64,000 bases of DNA, taken from contig NC_041021.1 of assembly GCF_004193775.1 (NCBI RefSeq), forward strand, positions 5,218,001-5,282,000, written 5' to 3'. Origin of the DNA: Glycine soja. Its lineage: Eukaryota > Streptophyta > Magnoliopsida > Fabales > Fabaceae. Positions 46,950 through 59,111 of this stretch are shown in pieces (position 1 is the first letter of the stretch; every line of letters starts with the position of its first letter). The position numbers were made by a program, and so were the translations under genes. The notes under the pieces are model-generated. The model was given only the letters and a program-made list of their open reading frames with translations. It was not told where the DNA came from and did not search any database.

Positions 46950-47430
46950 CACTACTAAACAAAAGCTATTCTACGACGGTCATTTACAACATACAACGAT
47001 GGTCGTTGACCGTCGTAGAATCCCACGTTGTCAAAAGCTAACCCTTTCAACGACAGGTCAAAAGCCACCATTTTAGAAAACCGCCAACCTTCAAGGACGG
47101 TGTTAACGTAAGCACCGTCTTTGAAATTAATCCTTCTATGACGATGGTTACGTCAGCACCGTCTTAGAAGGCTCACTTTCAAAGACGGTGCTTATGTCAA
47201 CACTGTGTTTGAAAGTTTAGTTTCTAAGACGGGCTAACGTCAACACCGTCTTAGAAGGCTTACTTTCAAAGACAATGCTTACGTAAGCATCGTTGTTGAA
47301 CTTAAGCCTTCTAAGACGGGCTTACGTAAGTACCGTCTTTGAAAGTAGGCCTTCTAAGACGGTGGTGACGTAGCCATCATCTTAGAATGGTTGCTTTCAA
47401 AGACAGTGCTTACGTAAGCACCTTATTTGT
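46950..47430. repeat. CACTA terminus and subterminal hairpin repeats
   Basis: After the terminal CACTA, TTCTACGACGGTCA (46969-46982) is exactly inverted at 47007-47020. Then TCTAAGACGG / GCTTACGTAAGC / ACCGTCTTTGAA modules repeat in both orientations about every 30-40 bp until about 47430. In CACTA elements such subterminal repeats bind the element-encoded transposase and define transposition competence. Confidence 0.88.
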
Positions 47431-50200
47431 CAGCCACAGTTATCTGTCTACATACTTGCTATATACAAGAACACCACGTTCCCAAATTCCAGTGTACCTA
47501 TTGATATGGCAGTTGCACACAAGTCAATTTGGTATGAAACAATCATACAGGCATGGTATGTCCACCTTATATAAAAAAGGTGGAAGATTTAAGATTGATA
47601 TTTCAAATATGCAATGAAGAAAGTTTAATCCATGTTTGTGATATTGCATGTTTACTTTTTTTATTGACTTCTTATAACTGAATATTCAACTCCGAATGAT
47701 GACCTCAATTATACAAAATATTTAGTTCCAAGTGATCCATGTAGTTAACTCTACCTAATACTAACAATTGTAAGATGAACAAAACATGTGCTGTACATGA
47801 CAGAAAAGGCTTTGTTGATTGATATTGTTAATATTTTTTTATTAACGCCCTTATTTATCACGTTCAAGATAAGGTCCATTCAACATTTCTCTTTGCTGTG
47901 TAATCTATTAATCTAAGCATCATCATATATGACTGAAAGCAAACCTAAATAGTGGGCATATATGTTGTTTTAGGAGGAAACATAATCAGCATGCCTATAA
48001 AATTAAAAAGCATATGCTGACAATAGAATTGGTAGGACTGCCCAAGCTTTAATGAGAGAGAAAGACTAATAGGACTACCAACCTTGTCCAATTTGCATTA
48101 ATGCAGACAATGTCCAATAGTATGACAGAGTTGTCAAACAAATTAAACCACAAGAGAGAATGGCCATCACATTCTGCAAAAACTAAACCCCTTTTTTTCT
48201 TCTAAAAAGAAGCAGAATAAGAAGTACAAAATATGCAGTGAACCAAAGCCTACAGATGGAAGTAAAGAGTTCCAAGTACCTTGATCAAACCTGAAATGAC
48301 ACTTGGCTCAAAAATAGTGTAGTCGGAAGAATATGTAGCTTTAGTCCAATCTCATAAAATCCATCATCATTGGATTCTTTCTTATCTTTGTTAGACTCTG
48401 CCACAAACTAAGTTTGTCTCAAATCACCACTTCCAGAATAAGCCCCATGGTATAAACAATGTTCCCTCACCAAGGACATTTGAGGAGTAGCATGCAGCAA
48501 AATGACCTTCAGTGTTGATATATGTATAAACAGTTCATAAATATTAGACATAATCAACCAAAAGATTACAAAAAAAAAAAACAACGTAGTAAGGTGCTTT
48601 TTGTGTGCAAGATAATTGTGACTTGGCCAAACTTAAATGAAAATGAAGGGGCACCAACTGAATGGCAGGTTATACCTTAAGATCTGCCAGAGTCAACCTG
48701 CCATTAAAATCTAGGATTGCTGAAAGTCAAACGAATGAACTTAAATGACACTGAATTTACCAAGTTAAAGTAATTCACTGATAACTAAACTCATTTAGTT
48801 CCTTACATAAGAAATTTGGTATTAGCTAACCTTGAATATTACTAAAATGGATTTCGAGAAGTATGAACAATTCAACCTTCCCTGTAGCTTTATAAATAAG
48901 TTAAATAACAAAGCCACAAGGTGAAAAATGTGTGATCTTAAACCACAAAGGGGCTTAAAAATCAAAATCCAGCAAAAAATAAAAATTGTTTTGTATTTCA
49001 ACCCATAAAGATGAAAACACAACAAAAGAAACTCAAGCATAGGCCAGTTCTATAAATCATTACTTATTAGCCTGAGCAACAGTTTCAATTACAATAATCT
49101 CACCTTGACTCTTAAGTTGAAACACAAATCCAATATCTTCGATCATCTATCCCTGTAATCCTCAATGTTTGGGATGAAATCACCAAACACACCCCACCTG
49201 TCTTCTTATGCAGCCAAATTTGCTACACCAATGTATTAGGACTAATTATACCAGAACACTAACACTACCAAGATTAAAGCCCTCAGGGGTAAAATGATAT
49301 GTTATCAACACATTGAAGAATGCAACATTAGTGCGAATTGCAGGATTTATATCTCCAGGTAAAACCTTGCAAAAATACACATTACAATTAGCCCCACCAT
49401 GATATTATTTATCCATAGTCAACTAAAAATACCATTATATCAATAACAAGAAAAATGAAAACCTGAAAGCCAACCCAAAATGCCTGTAGTCTGTTAAATA
49501 ATGGCCAAACAATAGCAGCAGAATCCATATTGAGTCCTACCTACCTTGAAGCATAAACACAAATCCAGGTTTCAAACTTCAAATATATTTAAAAATAAAC
49601 TTGAGCATTTCAAAAAACAATAGACAACAAGTCAAGTTTATGGACAGAGTGTGACACATAGCCACGAGCTTTTACCAAAGGTCATGGCAAATATAATGCA
49701 TGGCAGCAACATAAGTTTGTTGGAATATATATAAATACTCCTCATCTCCAAATAATAAATACACCTAAAAGATTGTGCATGGAAAAAAAATCAGAGAACT
49801 TCATGAATATCAACTAACAAAGTTATGGGTGAGAACCGAGAACAAAACAAACACTAGACTGTGAAATCTAAAGCTATACTTATAGTTAAACAGTGTGGTG
49901 TGTGAAATATAAAAGTAGCATGTGACCTACCAGGCGTGAAAGGCATAACAAAGCTGCTGACCTTTTATAAAATGAGACAAAGATGCTAAACAAGAATGTG
50001 ACGTACCATGCGTGAAGGGCATAACAAGAAACATGGTAATTCCAAATGCAAGTACATCACATTGTCTCAATGTTTTAGAGCATGCATATGAAAATGAAAT
50101 TAACAAATATATAAATTAATTCGCAAATAATTGTCATTACAGCAGTAAAATTGTTTTAAAGACTTAAACAAATACATCAAAAAGACCCATAAGTGATTGT
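47431..50200. other. Non-coding CACTA interior
   Basis: No coding domain was recognised on either strand. It lies between the subterminal repeats and the last recognisable exon of the ULP1-like gene, so it is probably 3' untranslated or intronic sequence of the element. AT-rich with short A-runs. Confidence 0.5.
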
Positions 50201-50209
50201 TGCCATGTC

Positions 50210-53200
50210 ATCTAATTAGCTGTACATTGGATGCTTCTAAGTTTTAAAAAATATGCTGCCCATTTTTTGCATAATGTTGTGATTGTCTCCATGTCTAGTG
50301 GTGTGCCATCAGTAAACCACTACATATTATAAAATAGAAGTAATTAGAGATTTTAAGGTAAAAGAAGGAAAAAATTAACAGATTTGCTCTCATCCTTTTG
50401 GGGAAACAAAACTTACCAAGGTCCAATCAGTCTTCAACTCGCCTCCAATTATGTTCCACATCCAATGCATGACATAATAGCCACACTCATAGCCTCCACT
50501 TTGAACGTGACTCTAGATTGAGACGTGGTAAATCATTAAATGTTAGAATTCACATGTTTAATAACATTATCAATACAAAATTTGACACTGTAATATGACT
50601 AACCTTGACTTCAATCCACTACGGTGTACTATGATGAATTTTTCCGTCTGAAGTTGTGTTTAATGTCTTAAATGCACTGTATTGAAAGAACAAAATTGTA
50701 AGCTTATGTGGGGAACAATATTTACATATCTATATCTTATTTTGTGAACAACTTAAAATATGTAACTTAAATTGTTAACAGAAGCTTTGATATGCACATC
50801 CGGCTTTCTCCGCAGTGAACAAAACCACACAACAAGATTCTTTATAGGACATAAAACAAGCAACTGCCAATGGCTCCTACAATTTAGACAATAGTGTCGT
50901 ATGAATAACACAAACATCCTTTATAGGGATACAATAAATATATTTTACTTACTAATTCAAATAAGCTCCAAGATACACGTCTCGCTGTGATTCCATAAGC
51001 CATTTCTCAATGTATTCTTGACATGGGCCACGTCGATCCTTTGCATTCAAAATTGATTGCAACTTAAGGAATCCATACACCAATTTGAATCCATACACCG
51101 ATCCTTGACCCAAGTTATTACTCCATTCATCCATATGCCTATTTTAAAAATTTTAGAAAATGAGTTATCATCATGGTTTTGTGGCACACCAAAATAAGAT
51201 TTAGTATTGAATGACATCCATTTTACTTACATGGTCCACAGCTGTAGAATAGCTATGTTCAAACATTGTACGCCTGATATGATTTTGTTGACATCAACAC
51301 ATGTTACGAACAAGGATGCAATAACATCAGAAATTCCAAATTTAGTTACATCCCACACCAACTGAACAGGCTTCTCATAAATGTCAACTAGGGTCCTTAT
51401 CAACTCACGCAATGGGTCTTCTACAACAACATTAATAACCAGTTTAACAGCATCAGTCACTTTATTTGGACTAATTGCTGAAATCTATATCATTAACAAA
51501 ACCAATAATTAAACCAACAATTAACCAATAAAAACATGAAGGTAATGTATACAATTGGAAAAAAAATTAAAAGTAAAATACCTCATTTGATACCACTTTT
51601 ACAAGCGATCTTGGCCATGCAATGAATGTGCCAAGGGCCTGCCTGACATACTTAATTTCTAAAGATGGCCACAGGACTTTAGCATCACCGTTAATAACTT
51701 TGTCAACACTAACCCTTACCACATCATCTGCATAAGTCACATTATGTATCGTAGGGCCGCCCTCATATATTTTACCCAAGCCCACCAACTCAGTAGCATC
51801 TTCACACTGGACATACAAGCCGATACGGGGTATGACATTAGCAACATGGTCTGGTCCATATGGGTTGACAGCAACTTCAGCATTGCTCCCCTTTGTGCTG
51901 ACTCGGGCACCTAACACATGCATATCTGGCTCAATATGTGCTGATATCTGCGGTGTATTCTTTTGTGACATCTCAAGCATGATGACCTCCTTCAACTCCT
52001 GTAGACTTTGTTTGGTTTCCTCTTGAAATTCTTTCTACCACTGTTCCTTAAGGGTTCCCATGATTTCAACAAACTGTTGTTGACAATGGATGTTGATGAG
52101 GTACTGGAGGTACGTGATGCCCTTCCATAGTATTGACTTATTGTGACCCTAGAACCTGCTGCACGAACACAACCTCTATGATCCGGTCGGCCGATGGCAG
52201 TGTTAAGTATGTCTTGACGACCATGGGGGACAAACGTACCCTGTGTCGTCTATTCTTCCAAGGAGTCCTTCATGAACTAGAAAATAAACACAATCAAACA
52301 ATTACTCCAAATATCAAATAATTGTATTAATAATTGAACAACCCACTCACAATTTTATCAGATATTTCTTATGCCGCCTCAGATGTCATCTAGCCATATT
52401 GCTTTGTGCGAGCCAACTTCCATTTAACATGTCTTGAGATGGGAGATGGGGGGTTGTCAATTTCTATTGTATTCTCCGTCAACATTGGTTCAACTTGTCG
52501 TTTCTTTATTTTCTCTTCTATGAGCTTTTTTTCAAGCAAATCATATCCCCCACGAGAAAGTATATGGGGACAGTCATTGTATTTTTGAATTTCCTGCATC
52601 CTTTTTCTGATTCCTTGTCATGTACCATATATTTTTCAACATTGTGCAAATATAAATGCTTTACTTAATGAGAAGTACACTGTCAAAATCAAAGAAATAA
52701 ACATGTAACCTGCCAATTAGGGTTTTTGTAGCTTGCAGCAAACTCGTCCCAATCTTGTGGATTTATACCATATTTTACTGAAGGATCATCTTTATGTTGC
52801 CCCTCAGAATCATCATAGACAAATTTAGTCGTCAGGCTTGATTTAAATTGCCTTCATCTTGTGGCCACAGTGGATATCAGCTTTTTCTTCGCACTTATCG
52901 CTTCTGGGATGTCAAATTTTGCCTACCTAAAACAAGCTTTGTAATGCTTGCATAATTTCAAAGGTTGAAGTACTTAAATTGGCATACAAAAGTTCAATGC
53001 TTAAAAATCATGTCGTCCCACACAAGATCCTTAAGCGTGTTCGGTACATCTTTCCAGTTGTTATGTACTATTGGAATCTTTTCTCTTGCTACGACCCCTA
53101 GATAGCTGTGGAACTTCTCTTTATGTGGCCCCGATGCCCGCCCAGTTGTAGCATAAAATGTCACAACTGGTTTGGGCTAATCCAAGGTCCGTAAGGTCAA

Positions 53201-53290
53201 CCGTTTGAGTCATGTGGATTGTCTACTCTTCTTAGACATACCTTCTGACTGAACATTGGACTACGGTGGTGATGGTGGGGGTGTGCCCAT
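50210..53290 (-). pseudogene. CACTA-borne transposase_24/ULP1-like gene, broken
   Basis: Multi-exon on the minus strand from an ATG at 53290. The first block contains GPHKEKFHSYLGVVAREKIP (about 53100), then FVYDDSEGQHKDDPS-like text (about 52810) and LSRGGYDLLEKKL (about 52550), matching the plant Transposase_24-type region. A DUF8039-like domain lies at 51995-51567 (GLYVQCEDATELVGLGKIYE block). Downstream is a ULP1/C48 cysteine-protease-like region: HWQLLVLCP (His codon 50870-50872), WFCSLRRKPDVHIK, GGYECGYYVMHWMWNIIGGE (Cys codon 50483-50485) and TDGTPLDMETIT (about 50300). The catalytic-type His and Cys remain. Stops interrupt the N-terminal part (near 53255, 53210 and 53180) and another follows KQYG at about 52390. 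ULP1-like domains cleave SUMO from proteins; their role in transposons is not settled. Confidence 0.82.
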
Positions 53291-53430
53291 GATCCTGTCA
53301 AAATAAAACAAATATGTTGACAATAAGTATTTTGTAATTTGATATAGTTAGATAAAAGGAAATATGAGCATGAAGAAATTACAAAACAAATCACGCAATA
53401 AGATTGTTACATTACTTTCATTGGATTATG

Positions 53431-54003
53431 TTAGGCCACAATGTTCTCCCATAGGCCTTCATCATGATCATTACGAGTTGCTTGTACATCGTCAACGTCA
53501 GAAAACTCATTTATAGAAGGCATATTTTTGGAAAAACTTGGTGTCTCAAAAATGTCAAGCATCGAACCATGTTGTGCATCATTTAAATGACTTGGTCTTC
53601 CATGTAGAACCACAAAATATCTTGAATTGCATGGATCTTGGACGTAAAACACTTGTCTTGCTTGTTCGGCCATAATGAAAGGTTCGTCCATGTAACCCAC
53701 CTTATTTAGGTCTACTAAAGTAAATCCCAAGTCATCTTGATGGACACTAGTATTGCCATTGACCCGCTTACACTTAAACAAAGGCACTCTAAATTCACTG
53801 TAATCAAGCTCCCATATTTGTTTAATCACTCCAAAGTAAGGCATGAATGCTTGAATAGGATTTTTGTCTGTTGCACTGGAAAAGTGATCAGAATAAGCAT
53901 CAACAGTTACACCACTATTCTGCATTGAGTTTTTGTCATCTTGAGACTTGGTGTAGAATGAATAATTATTGATATCATACCCTTTCCAAGTCATTTGATG
54001 TGT
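53431..54003 (-). pseudogene. TNP2-type transposase fragment (DUF4216)
   Basis: An open frame of about 190 residues on the minus strand carries the DUF4216 domain (MTWKGYDINNYSFYTKSQD, then MPYFGVIKQIWELDY, FTLVDLNKVGYMDEPFIMA, ARQVFYVQDP). It ends with an acidic NDHDEGLWEN tail. DUF4216 is the C-terminal part of CACTA transposases of the TNP2 type. The frame enters from the right at the Athila LTR, so its first few residues are LTR-encoded and the catalytic Transposase_21 region is missing here. The frame itself has no stop, unlike its neighbour. Confidence 0.88.
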
Positions 54004-54596
54004 CATCATTTTCTCCTATTTCTTAACCCTTTTTGTCACCATTTTAATTACTGATTAGCCTTAATTGTCAAATTAATTATGCAGTTTTATCATTTGGGCC
54101 TACTGGACTAATTTTGTGTTTTTAATTTAATTTCAGGAGAATTATAAGCAATTGGGCTTGAATCCGGAATTGGGCTTGGACTTGAAGAGAGCAGACAATT
54201 TTATTCTACCAAATCTTATCTTATCCAGATTTTATCTAATCTAGATATTATTTCATCTAGATTTTATCTTAGCTTATCTTATCTAGATTTTATTTCATCT
54301 AGATTTTATTTTATCAAATCTTATCTTATCTTGTCCAGATTTTATTTTATTTATGGGCTTGGACTTAAAACAGATTTGTAAGCTTTGGGGTTGAGAACCT
54401 ATATAACAACACCAAGGTTCTAGTTTTATGAGCCTTTTCGTTTTGGGACAAAGAATAATTTTAGGTTTTGCAATTCTAGTTTTTACTGTTCACGTAGCAA
54501 TAAAATTTCGTTTTCTGCTCGTTGGGAGACGACCTAGGATCACTTCCTAGATACTGCATTTTTAATGTTTATTTAATTCGGGTACGGCCTCGATCA
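54001..54596 (+). repeat. 5' LTR of the Athila element
   Basis: The right end is CGATCA at 54596, four bases before the primer-binding site. The left end is set at TGTCATCATTTT (54001), but TG also occurs at 53996 and 53999 and no second LTR is in the window to settle it. A TATA box lies at about 54400-54406. The stretch 54207-54360 repeats ATCTAGATTTTAT-type text containing ATCTAGAT palindromes. Confidence 0.75.
54400..54406 (+). promoter_or_regulatory. TATA box of the Athila LTR
   Basis: TATATAA in the context GAACCTATATAACAACACC, about 200 bp before the LTR end. Confidence 0.6.
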
Positions 54597-54600
54597 AATT

Positions 54601-54618
54601 TGGCGCCGTTGCCGGGGA
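54601..54618 (+). promoter_or_regulatory. Primer-binding site for tRNA-Asp
   Basis: TGGCGCCGTTGCCGGGGA is the reverse complement of the 3' end of plant tRNA-Asp including CCA (recalled from known tRNA sequences). It would start minus-strand DNA synthesis. This primer choice is typical for Athila elements. Confidence 0.92.
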
Positions 54619-55293
54619 GCAGTGGGCCAAAGGTTCATAATAGTGTTTAGTTATCTTATTTTGTGTAGCATTCTATTTTGCATTTCAGTTGCATTCCCTG
54701 TTTAGCGACTGATTCAGCTTTGTGTTTTGCTGTGAACAGTGATTAGCAACTGATTTTGCAATTTAATTAGCGATTTTTGTTTTGATAGTTAGAGTTGTTA
54801 TTTTTGGCTGATTTTTTGTGTGGTAGCTTCTTTTAATCCATATTTTGTGTGAAAAATACTTGGAGCACTTGGTGTGGCAGTATTTGAGAGAGACAAAACT
54901 TTTGGGAACTTGTTTTTAGCAAAACTTAAAACGCCCATAACTTTTGCTTCGGGTATCAGAATGACTATTATTATATATGCATTTGGGGTAGAAAAAAATT
55001 TCCCATATTGTGACAACCCACTTTAGCCGGTTGGGGTCTCCCAAACTCCAAAAATCATCCGTTTACTAAGTTTTTTTTTCAAGTATTATTGTCCTATTTT
55101 TCTAAACTTTGCCTAGGTAGTTTTCATAGTTAGACTTTGAATTTTTGTTTGAAAATTTTTGTGCTATCTTTTCATGATTTTAGGGTGTTCCTCACAAAAT
55201 TTCAGCTCATTTTGATATCGTTTGAGTATAGCTATAGTTTTACCCCCTTGTTAGGTGCTTGTTGAGAAACACATTATTTGCTGCATATAGTGC
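54619..55293 (+). other. Athila leader, non-coding
   Basis: T-rich untranslated sequence between the primer-binding site and the gag start. No gene was recognised; it has no long frame on the plus strand. Confidence 0.65.
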
Positions 55294-57090
55294 ATGACTA
55301 GGGGCAATCCAGGTGATTTACAACCCTTTGATCCTGAAATAGATAGAACCTTTCATAGATTAGTTAGGCATAGTGTGCATCCTGGTCATTTTGTGCATTC
55401 TGTTGAGGGTGATTCTGAATATTCTGATTTTGAGCATTCCATTACTAATTTTCACACTGAGAACATGACTCAACCTTCACCTCGTGAGAGGACTCTTAGG
55501 GAGATGGCTACACCTGATTTCACTTATGAAAGCTTGTGCATTCAATATCCTGATGAGGGTGTTCCATATGTTCTCAAGACTGGACTAATACATTTGCTGC
55601 CCAAGTTTCATGGTCTTGCAGGTGAAGATCCTCATAAGCATCTTAAGGAGTTCCATATTGTTTGTTCCATCATGAAGCCCCCTGATGTCCAAGAAGATGA
55701 TATCTTTCTAAAGGCTTTTCCTCATTCTCTGGAGGGAGTGGCAAAAGATTGGCTATACTACCTTGCTCCCAGGTCCATTTTCAGCTGGGATGACCTTAAG
55801 AGGGTGTTCTTTGAGAAATTCTTCCCTGCATCTAGGACCACTGCCATCAGAAAAGACATTTCAGGCATCAGGCAACTTAGTGGAGAAAGCTTGTATGAGT
55901 ACTGAGAAAGATTCAAGAAATTGTGTGCAAGTTGTCCTCACCACCAGATTTCTGAGCAACTTCTTCTTCAGTATTTCTATGAGAGACTTAGCAACATGGA
56001 GAGGAGTATGATTGATGTTGACAGTGGTGGAGCTCTTGGTGATATGACCCTTGCAGAGGCTAGGAATTTGATTGAGAAGATGGCTTCCAACTCCCAACAA
56101 TTTAGTGCAAGAAATGATGCTATTGTTCTTAGAGGATTCCATGAGGCAGCCACGGATTGATCATCATCTACTGAAAATAAAAAGCTTGAAGGAAAACTTG
56201 ATGCCTTGGTCAACTTGGTAACTCAGCTTGCCATGAATCAGAAATCTACACCTGTTGCAAGAGTCTATGGTCTATGTTCTTCTGCAAATCACCATACAGA
56301 TCTTTGTCCTTCTTTGCAGCAATCTGGAGTCAATGAGCAACCTGAAACTTATGATGTAAACATTTATAATAGACCTCCTCAGTAGCAAAACCAACAACAA
56401 CAAAATAATTATGACCTTTCAAGCAATAGATACAATCCAGGTTGGAGGAATCATCCAAATCTGAGATGGACAAGTCCTCCACAACAACAACAGCATGTCC
56501 CTCTTTTTCAGAATGCTGCTGGTCCAAGCAAGCCATATGTTCCTCCCCCAATACAACAGCAGTCACAATAAAGACAACAAGCAATTGAGGCTTCTCCTCA
56601 ACCTTCCCTAGAAGAGTTAGTGAGGCAAATGACCATCCAGAATATGCAATTTTAGCAAGAGACAAGAGTCTTCATTCAAAGTCTGACAAATCAGATGGGG
56701 CAGATGGCTACTCAGATGAACCAAGCTCAGTCCCAAAATTCTGACAAATTTCCTTCACAAACTGTGCAGAATCCGAAAAATGTGAGTGCCATCACCTTGA
56801 GGTCTAGCAACCAAATTCAAGTGTCTCCACCAATAGCAGTACCTGCACCTGAACCTGTCAAGCTTCATTCTGCACCTTGAAAAGAGGATGAGATAGTTGC
56901 ACAAAAGAGAAAGCTTCCTAACAAAAATTTTCATGCAGGTGGACCTTCTTCTAGTAATTCCGACTTACAGCAGCCTCCTATCCCTCTTCCATCCCCACCT
57001 AGAGCAATTCCAAACAAAAAGATGGAAGAAGCGGAAAAGGAGATCTTGGAGACCTTCAGAAAAGTCAGATTCCAAGATATGCCAAATTTC
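55294..57090 (+). pseudogene. Athila gag pseudogene
   Basis: Begins with ATG at 55294 (MTRGNPGDLQPFDPEID). The Retrotrans_gag domain follows (FHGLAGEDPHKHLKEFHIVC, then AFPHSLEGVAKDWLYYL, FFEKFFPASRT, YFYERLSNMERSMIDVDSGG), then a Gln/Asn/Pro-rich C-terminal half. In the same frame there are stops at 55903 (TGA), 56158 (TGA), 56383 (TAG), 56569 (TAA), 56653 (TAG) and 56878 (TGA). A frameshift near 57090-57120 leads to the pol frame. Gag would form the cytoplasmic particle; this copy cannot make a full product. Confidence 0.92.
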
Positions 57091-57098
57091 TAAAGGAG

Positions 57099-58482
57099 TT
57101 GTGCACCCACAAATGGAAGCTCAAAGGCAATGAAAGGATTAGCATGGGCATAAATGTGTCAGCATTGATAGGTAAATATGTTCCTCACATTCCTGAGAAA
57201 TGTAAGGACCCAGGTACTTTCTGTATACCTTGCATTATTGGGAACAATAAATTTGAGAATGCCATGCTAGATCTAGGAGCATCAGTTGGTGTCATGCCTC
57301 TGTCCATTTTCAATTCTTTATCTCTTGGACCTTTGCAATCTATAGATGTGGTGATTCATTTGGCAAATAGAAGTGTTGCTTACCCCATAGGTTTCATAGA
57401 GGATGTGCTGGTTCGGGTTGGTGAACTTATTTTTCCTGTTGATTTTTATGTTCTTAATATGGAAGAGGGATTTTCCCATGGTTCAGTTCCAATTATTTTA
57501 GGCAGGCCATTTATGAAAACAGCCCGAACCAAGATAGATGTTTTTGCTGACACATTGTCTATGGAATTTGGTGATATTGTTGTTCATTTTAACATTCTTG
57601 ATGCCATGAAACATCCATCTGAGGATCATTCTATTTTTCGTGCTGAGATAATTGATCAGATTATTGATGATTATATGTTTGATTTTGATTATGTTCTTCA
57701 TGGTAGGAAACATCCATATTTATCTGATTTGCATACTTGTCATTTCTTATGCATTGAATCTGAATCTGAGTTTGAATTTGATCATGTGTCTGACTTTTAT
57801 GCTGAGAGTGAATTTGAATTTAAGTCTGATGTTGTACCTCTTGATGTCGATTTTTTAGAGTCAGAATGCAATAACCATGTTGCAGGAAGTACATATACTT
57901 CTATCTTGCTTTATGAGGTACAGGCTGAGGAACCTTCTTCTTCTCCTACCCTGGTTCCTCCCACTGTTCAGCCACCACCCACACCAGAGTTGAAGCCTTT
58001 ACCAGCAACCCTCAAATATGCTTACTTGGAGGACAAGGAAAATTTTCCAGTGATCATCTCTGCCTCCCTTGCTGTTGAGCAAGAGGAGAAGTTGTTGCTA
58101 GTTCTCAAGAAGCACAAGAAAGTCATTGGATGGACTTTAGCAGACATTCCTGGTATTAGCCTATTTACCTGCATGCATAGGATACTTTTAGAGGATGGAG
58201 CTAAGCCAGTGAGGCAGCTACAACGGCAACTCAACCCCGTCATTCTAGATGTGGTGAAAAAGGAAGTGACCTAACTCTTACAAGATGGAATCATCTACCC
58301 CATTTTTGACCGCCAGTGGGTGAGTCCAGTCCAAGTGGTTCCGAAGAAGACAGGCCTCACGGTGATCAAGAATGAAAAGGATGAGCTTATCCCCACAAGA
58401 GTGCAGAACAGCTGGCGAGTCTGCATTGATTATAGGAGGCTGAACCAGGTAACAGAAAAGATCATTTTCCCTACCTTTCATT
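57099..58482 (+). pseudogene. Athila protease and N-terminal RT
   Basis: An open stretch in one frame to the stop at 58272-58274. It carries an aspartic protease with DLGASVGVMPLS (active site D-L-G-A, a form usual in Athila) at about 57279 and the partner motif VPIILGRPFMKTA at about 57487. An acidic linker with many Ser/Glu/Phe residues follows, then the beginning of RT (TCMHRILLEDGAKPVR). After the stop the same frame continues (VSPVQVVPKKTG, NSWRVCIDYRRLN) to about 58470, where a frameshift moves RT to the next frame. The start codon of the automatic frame is TTG; the real protein would be cut from a Gag-Pol polyprotein. Confidence 0.9.
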
Positions 58483-59111
58483 GATCAAATGCTTGAGCGC
58501 TTGGCAGGTAAGTGTCAATCCTGTTTTCTTGATGGTTTTTCTGGTTATTTACAAATTCATATTGCTCTTGAGGATCCAGAAAAAAGCACATTCACTTGTC
58601 CTTTTGACATTTTTGCCTATAGGAGGATGCCATTTGGCCTATGCAACGCCCCTGGTACCTTCCAGCGGTGTATGCTTAGCATTTTCAGTGATTTTTTAGA
58701 GACTTGCATAGAGGTGTTTATGAATGATTTTACTGTTTATGGATCCTCTTTTGATAAATGTTTGGATAGTCTGGATAGAGTTCTTAATAGATGCATTGAA
58801 ACTAACCTTGTGCTGAATTTTGAAAAATGTCACTTCATGGTAGAACAAGGTATAGTTTTAGGGCATATCATTTCGAATAGGGGCATAGAGGTAGACCCTG
58901 CAAAAATAGATGTTATTTCACAATTGACTTACCATTCTTGCATGCGAGATGTTCGTTCTTTTCTTGGTCATGCAGGGTTTTATAGGCGCTTTATCAAGGA
59001 TTTTAGCAAAGTGGCCCTTCCACTATCCAATCTGCTGCAAAAGGAGGTGGAGTTTGATTTTGATGACCAATGCAAAGAGGCTTTTGATTGCCTCAAGCGT
59101 GCGGTGACTAC
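58483..59111 (+). pseudogene. Athila RT with altered catalytic motif
   Basis: RT blocks in order: FLDGFSGYLQIHIA, TCPFDIFAYRRMPFGLCNAP, FQRCMLSIFSDFL, then FMNDFTVYG. The last is the catalytic F/YxDD box, but its first Asp is Asn (codon AAT at 58723-58725). LNFEKCHFMVEQGIVLGH and RSFLGHAGFYRRFIKDFSK follow, leading to the RT/RNase H connection. The solo LTR interrupts the frame at 59112-59116. Loss of a catalytic Asp would abolish polymerase activity. Confidence 0.92.

Larger units (their letters stand above)
46950..54000 (-). mobile_element. CACTA (En/Spm) transposon, 5' part cut off
   Basis: The left terminus is CACTACTAAACAAAAGC at 46950, the classic CACTA end, preceded by ATA (46947-46949), a candidate 3-bp target duplication whose partner lies outside the window. 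A hairpin-rich subterminal region follows. On the minus strand the element carries a broken ULP1-like multi-exon gene and a DUF4216 fragment of the TNP2-type transposase gene. The Athila element starting near 54001 interrupts the transposase gene. The rest, with the second terminal repeat, should lie beyond the Athila 3' LTR, right of this window. Confidence 0.88.
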
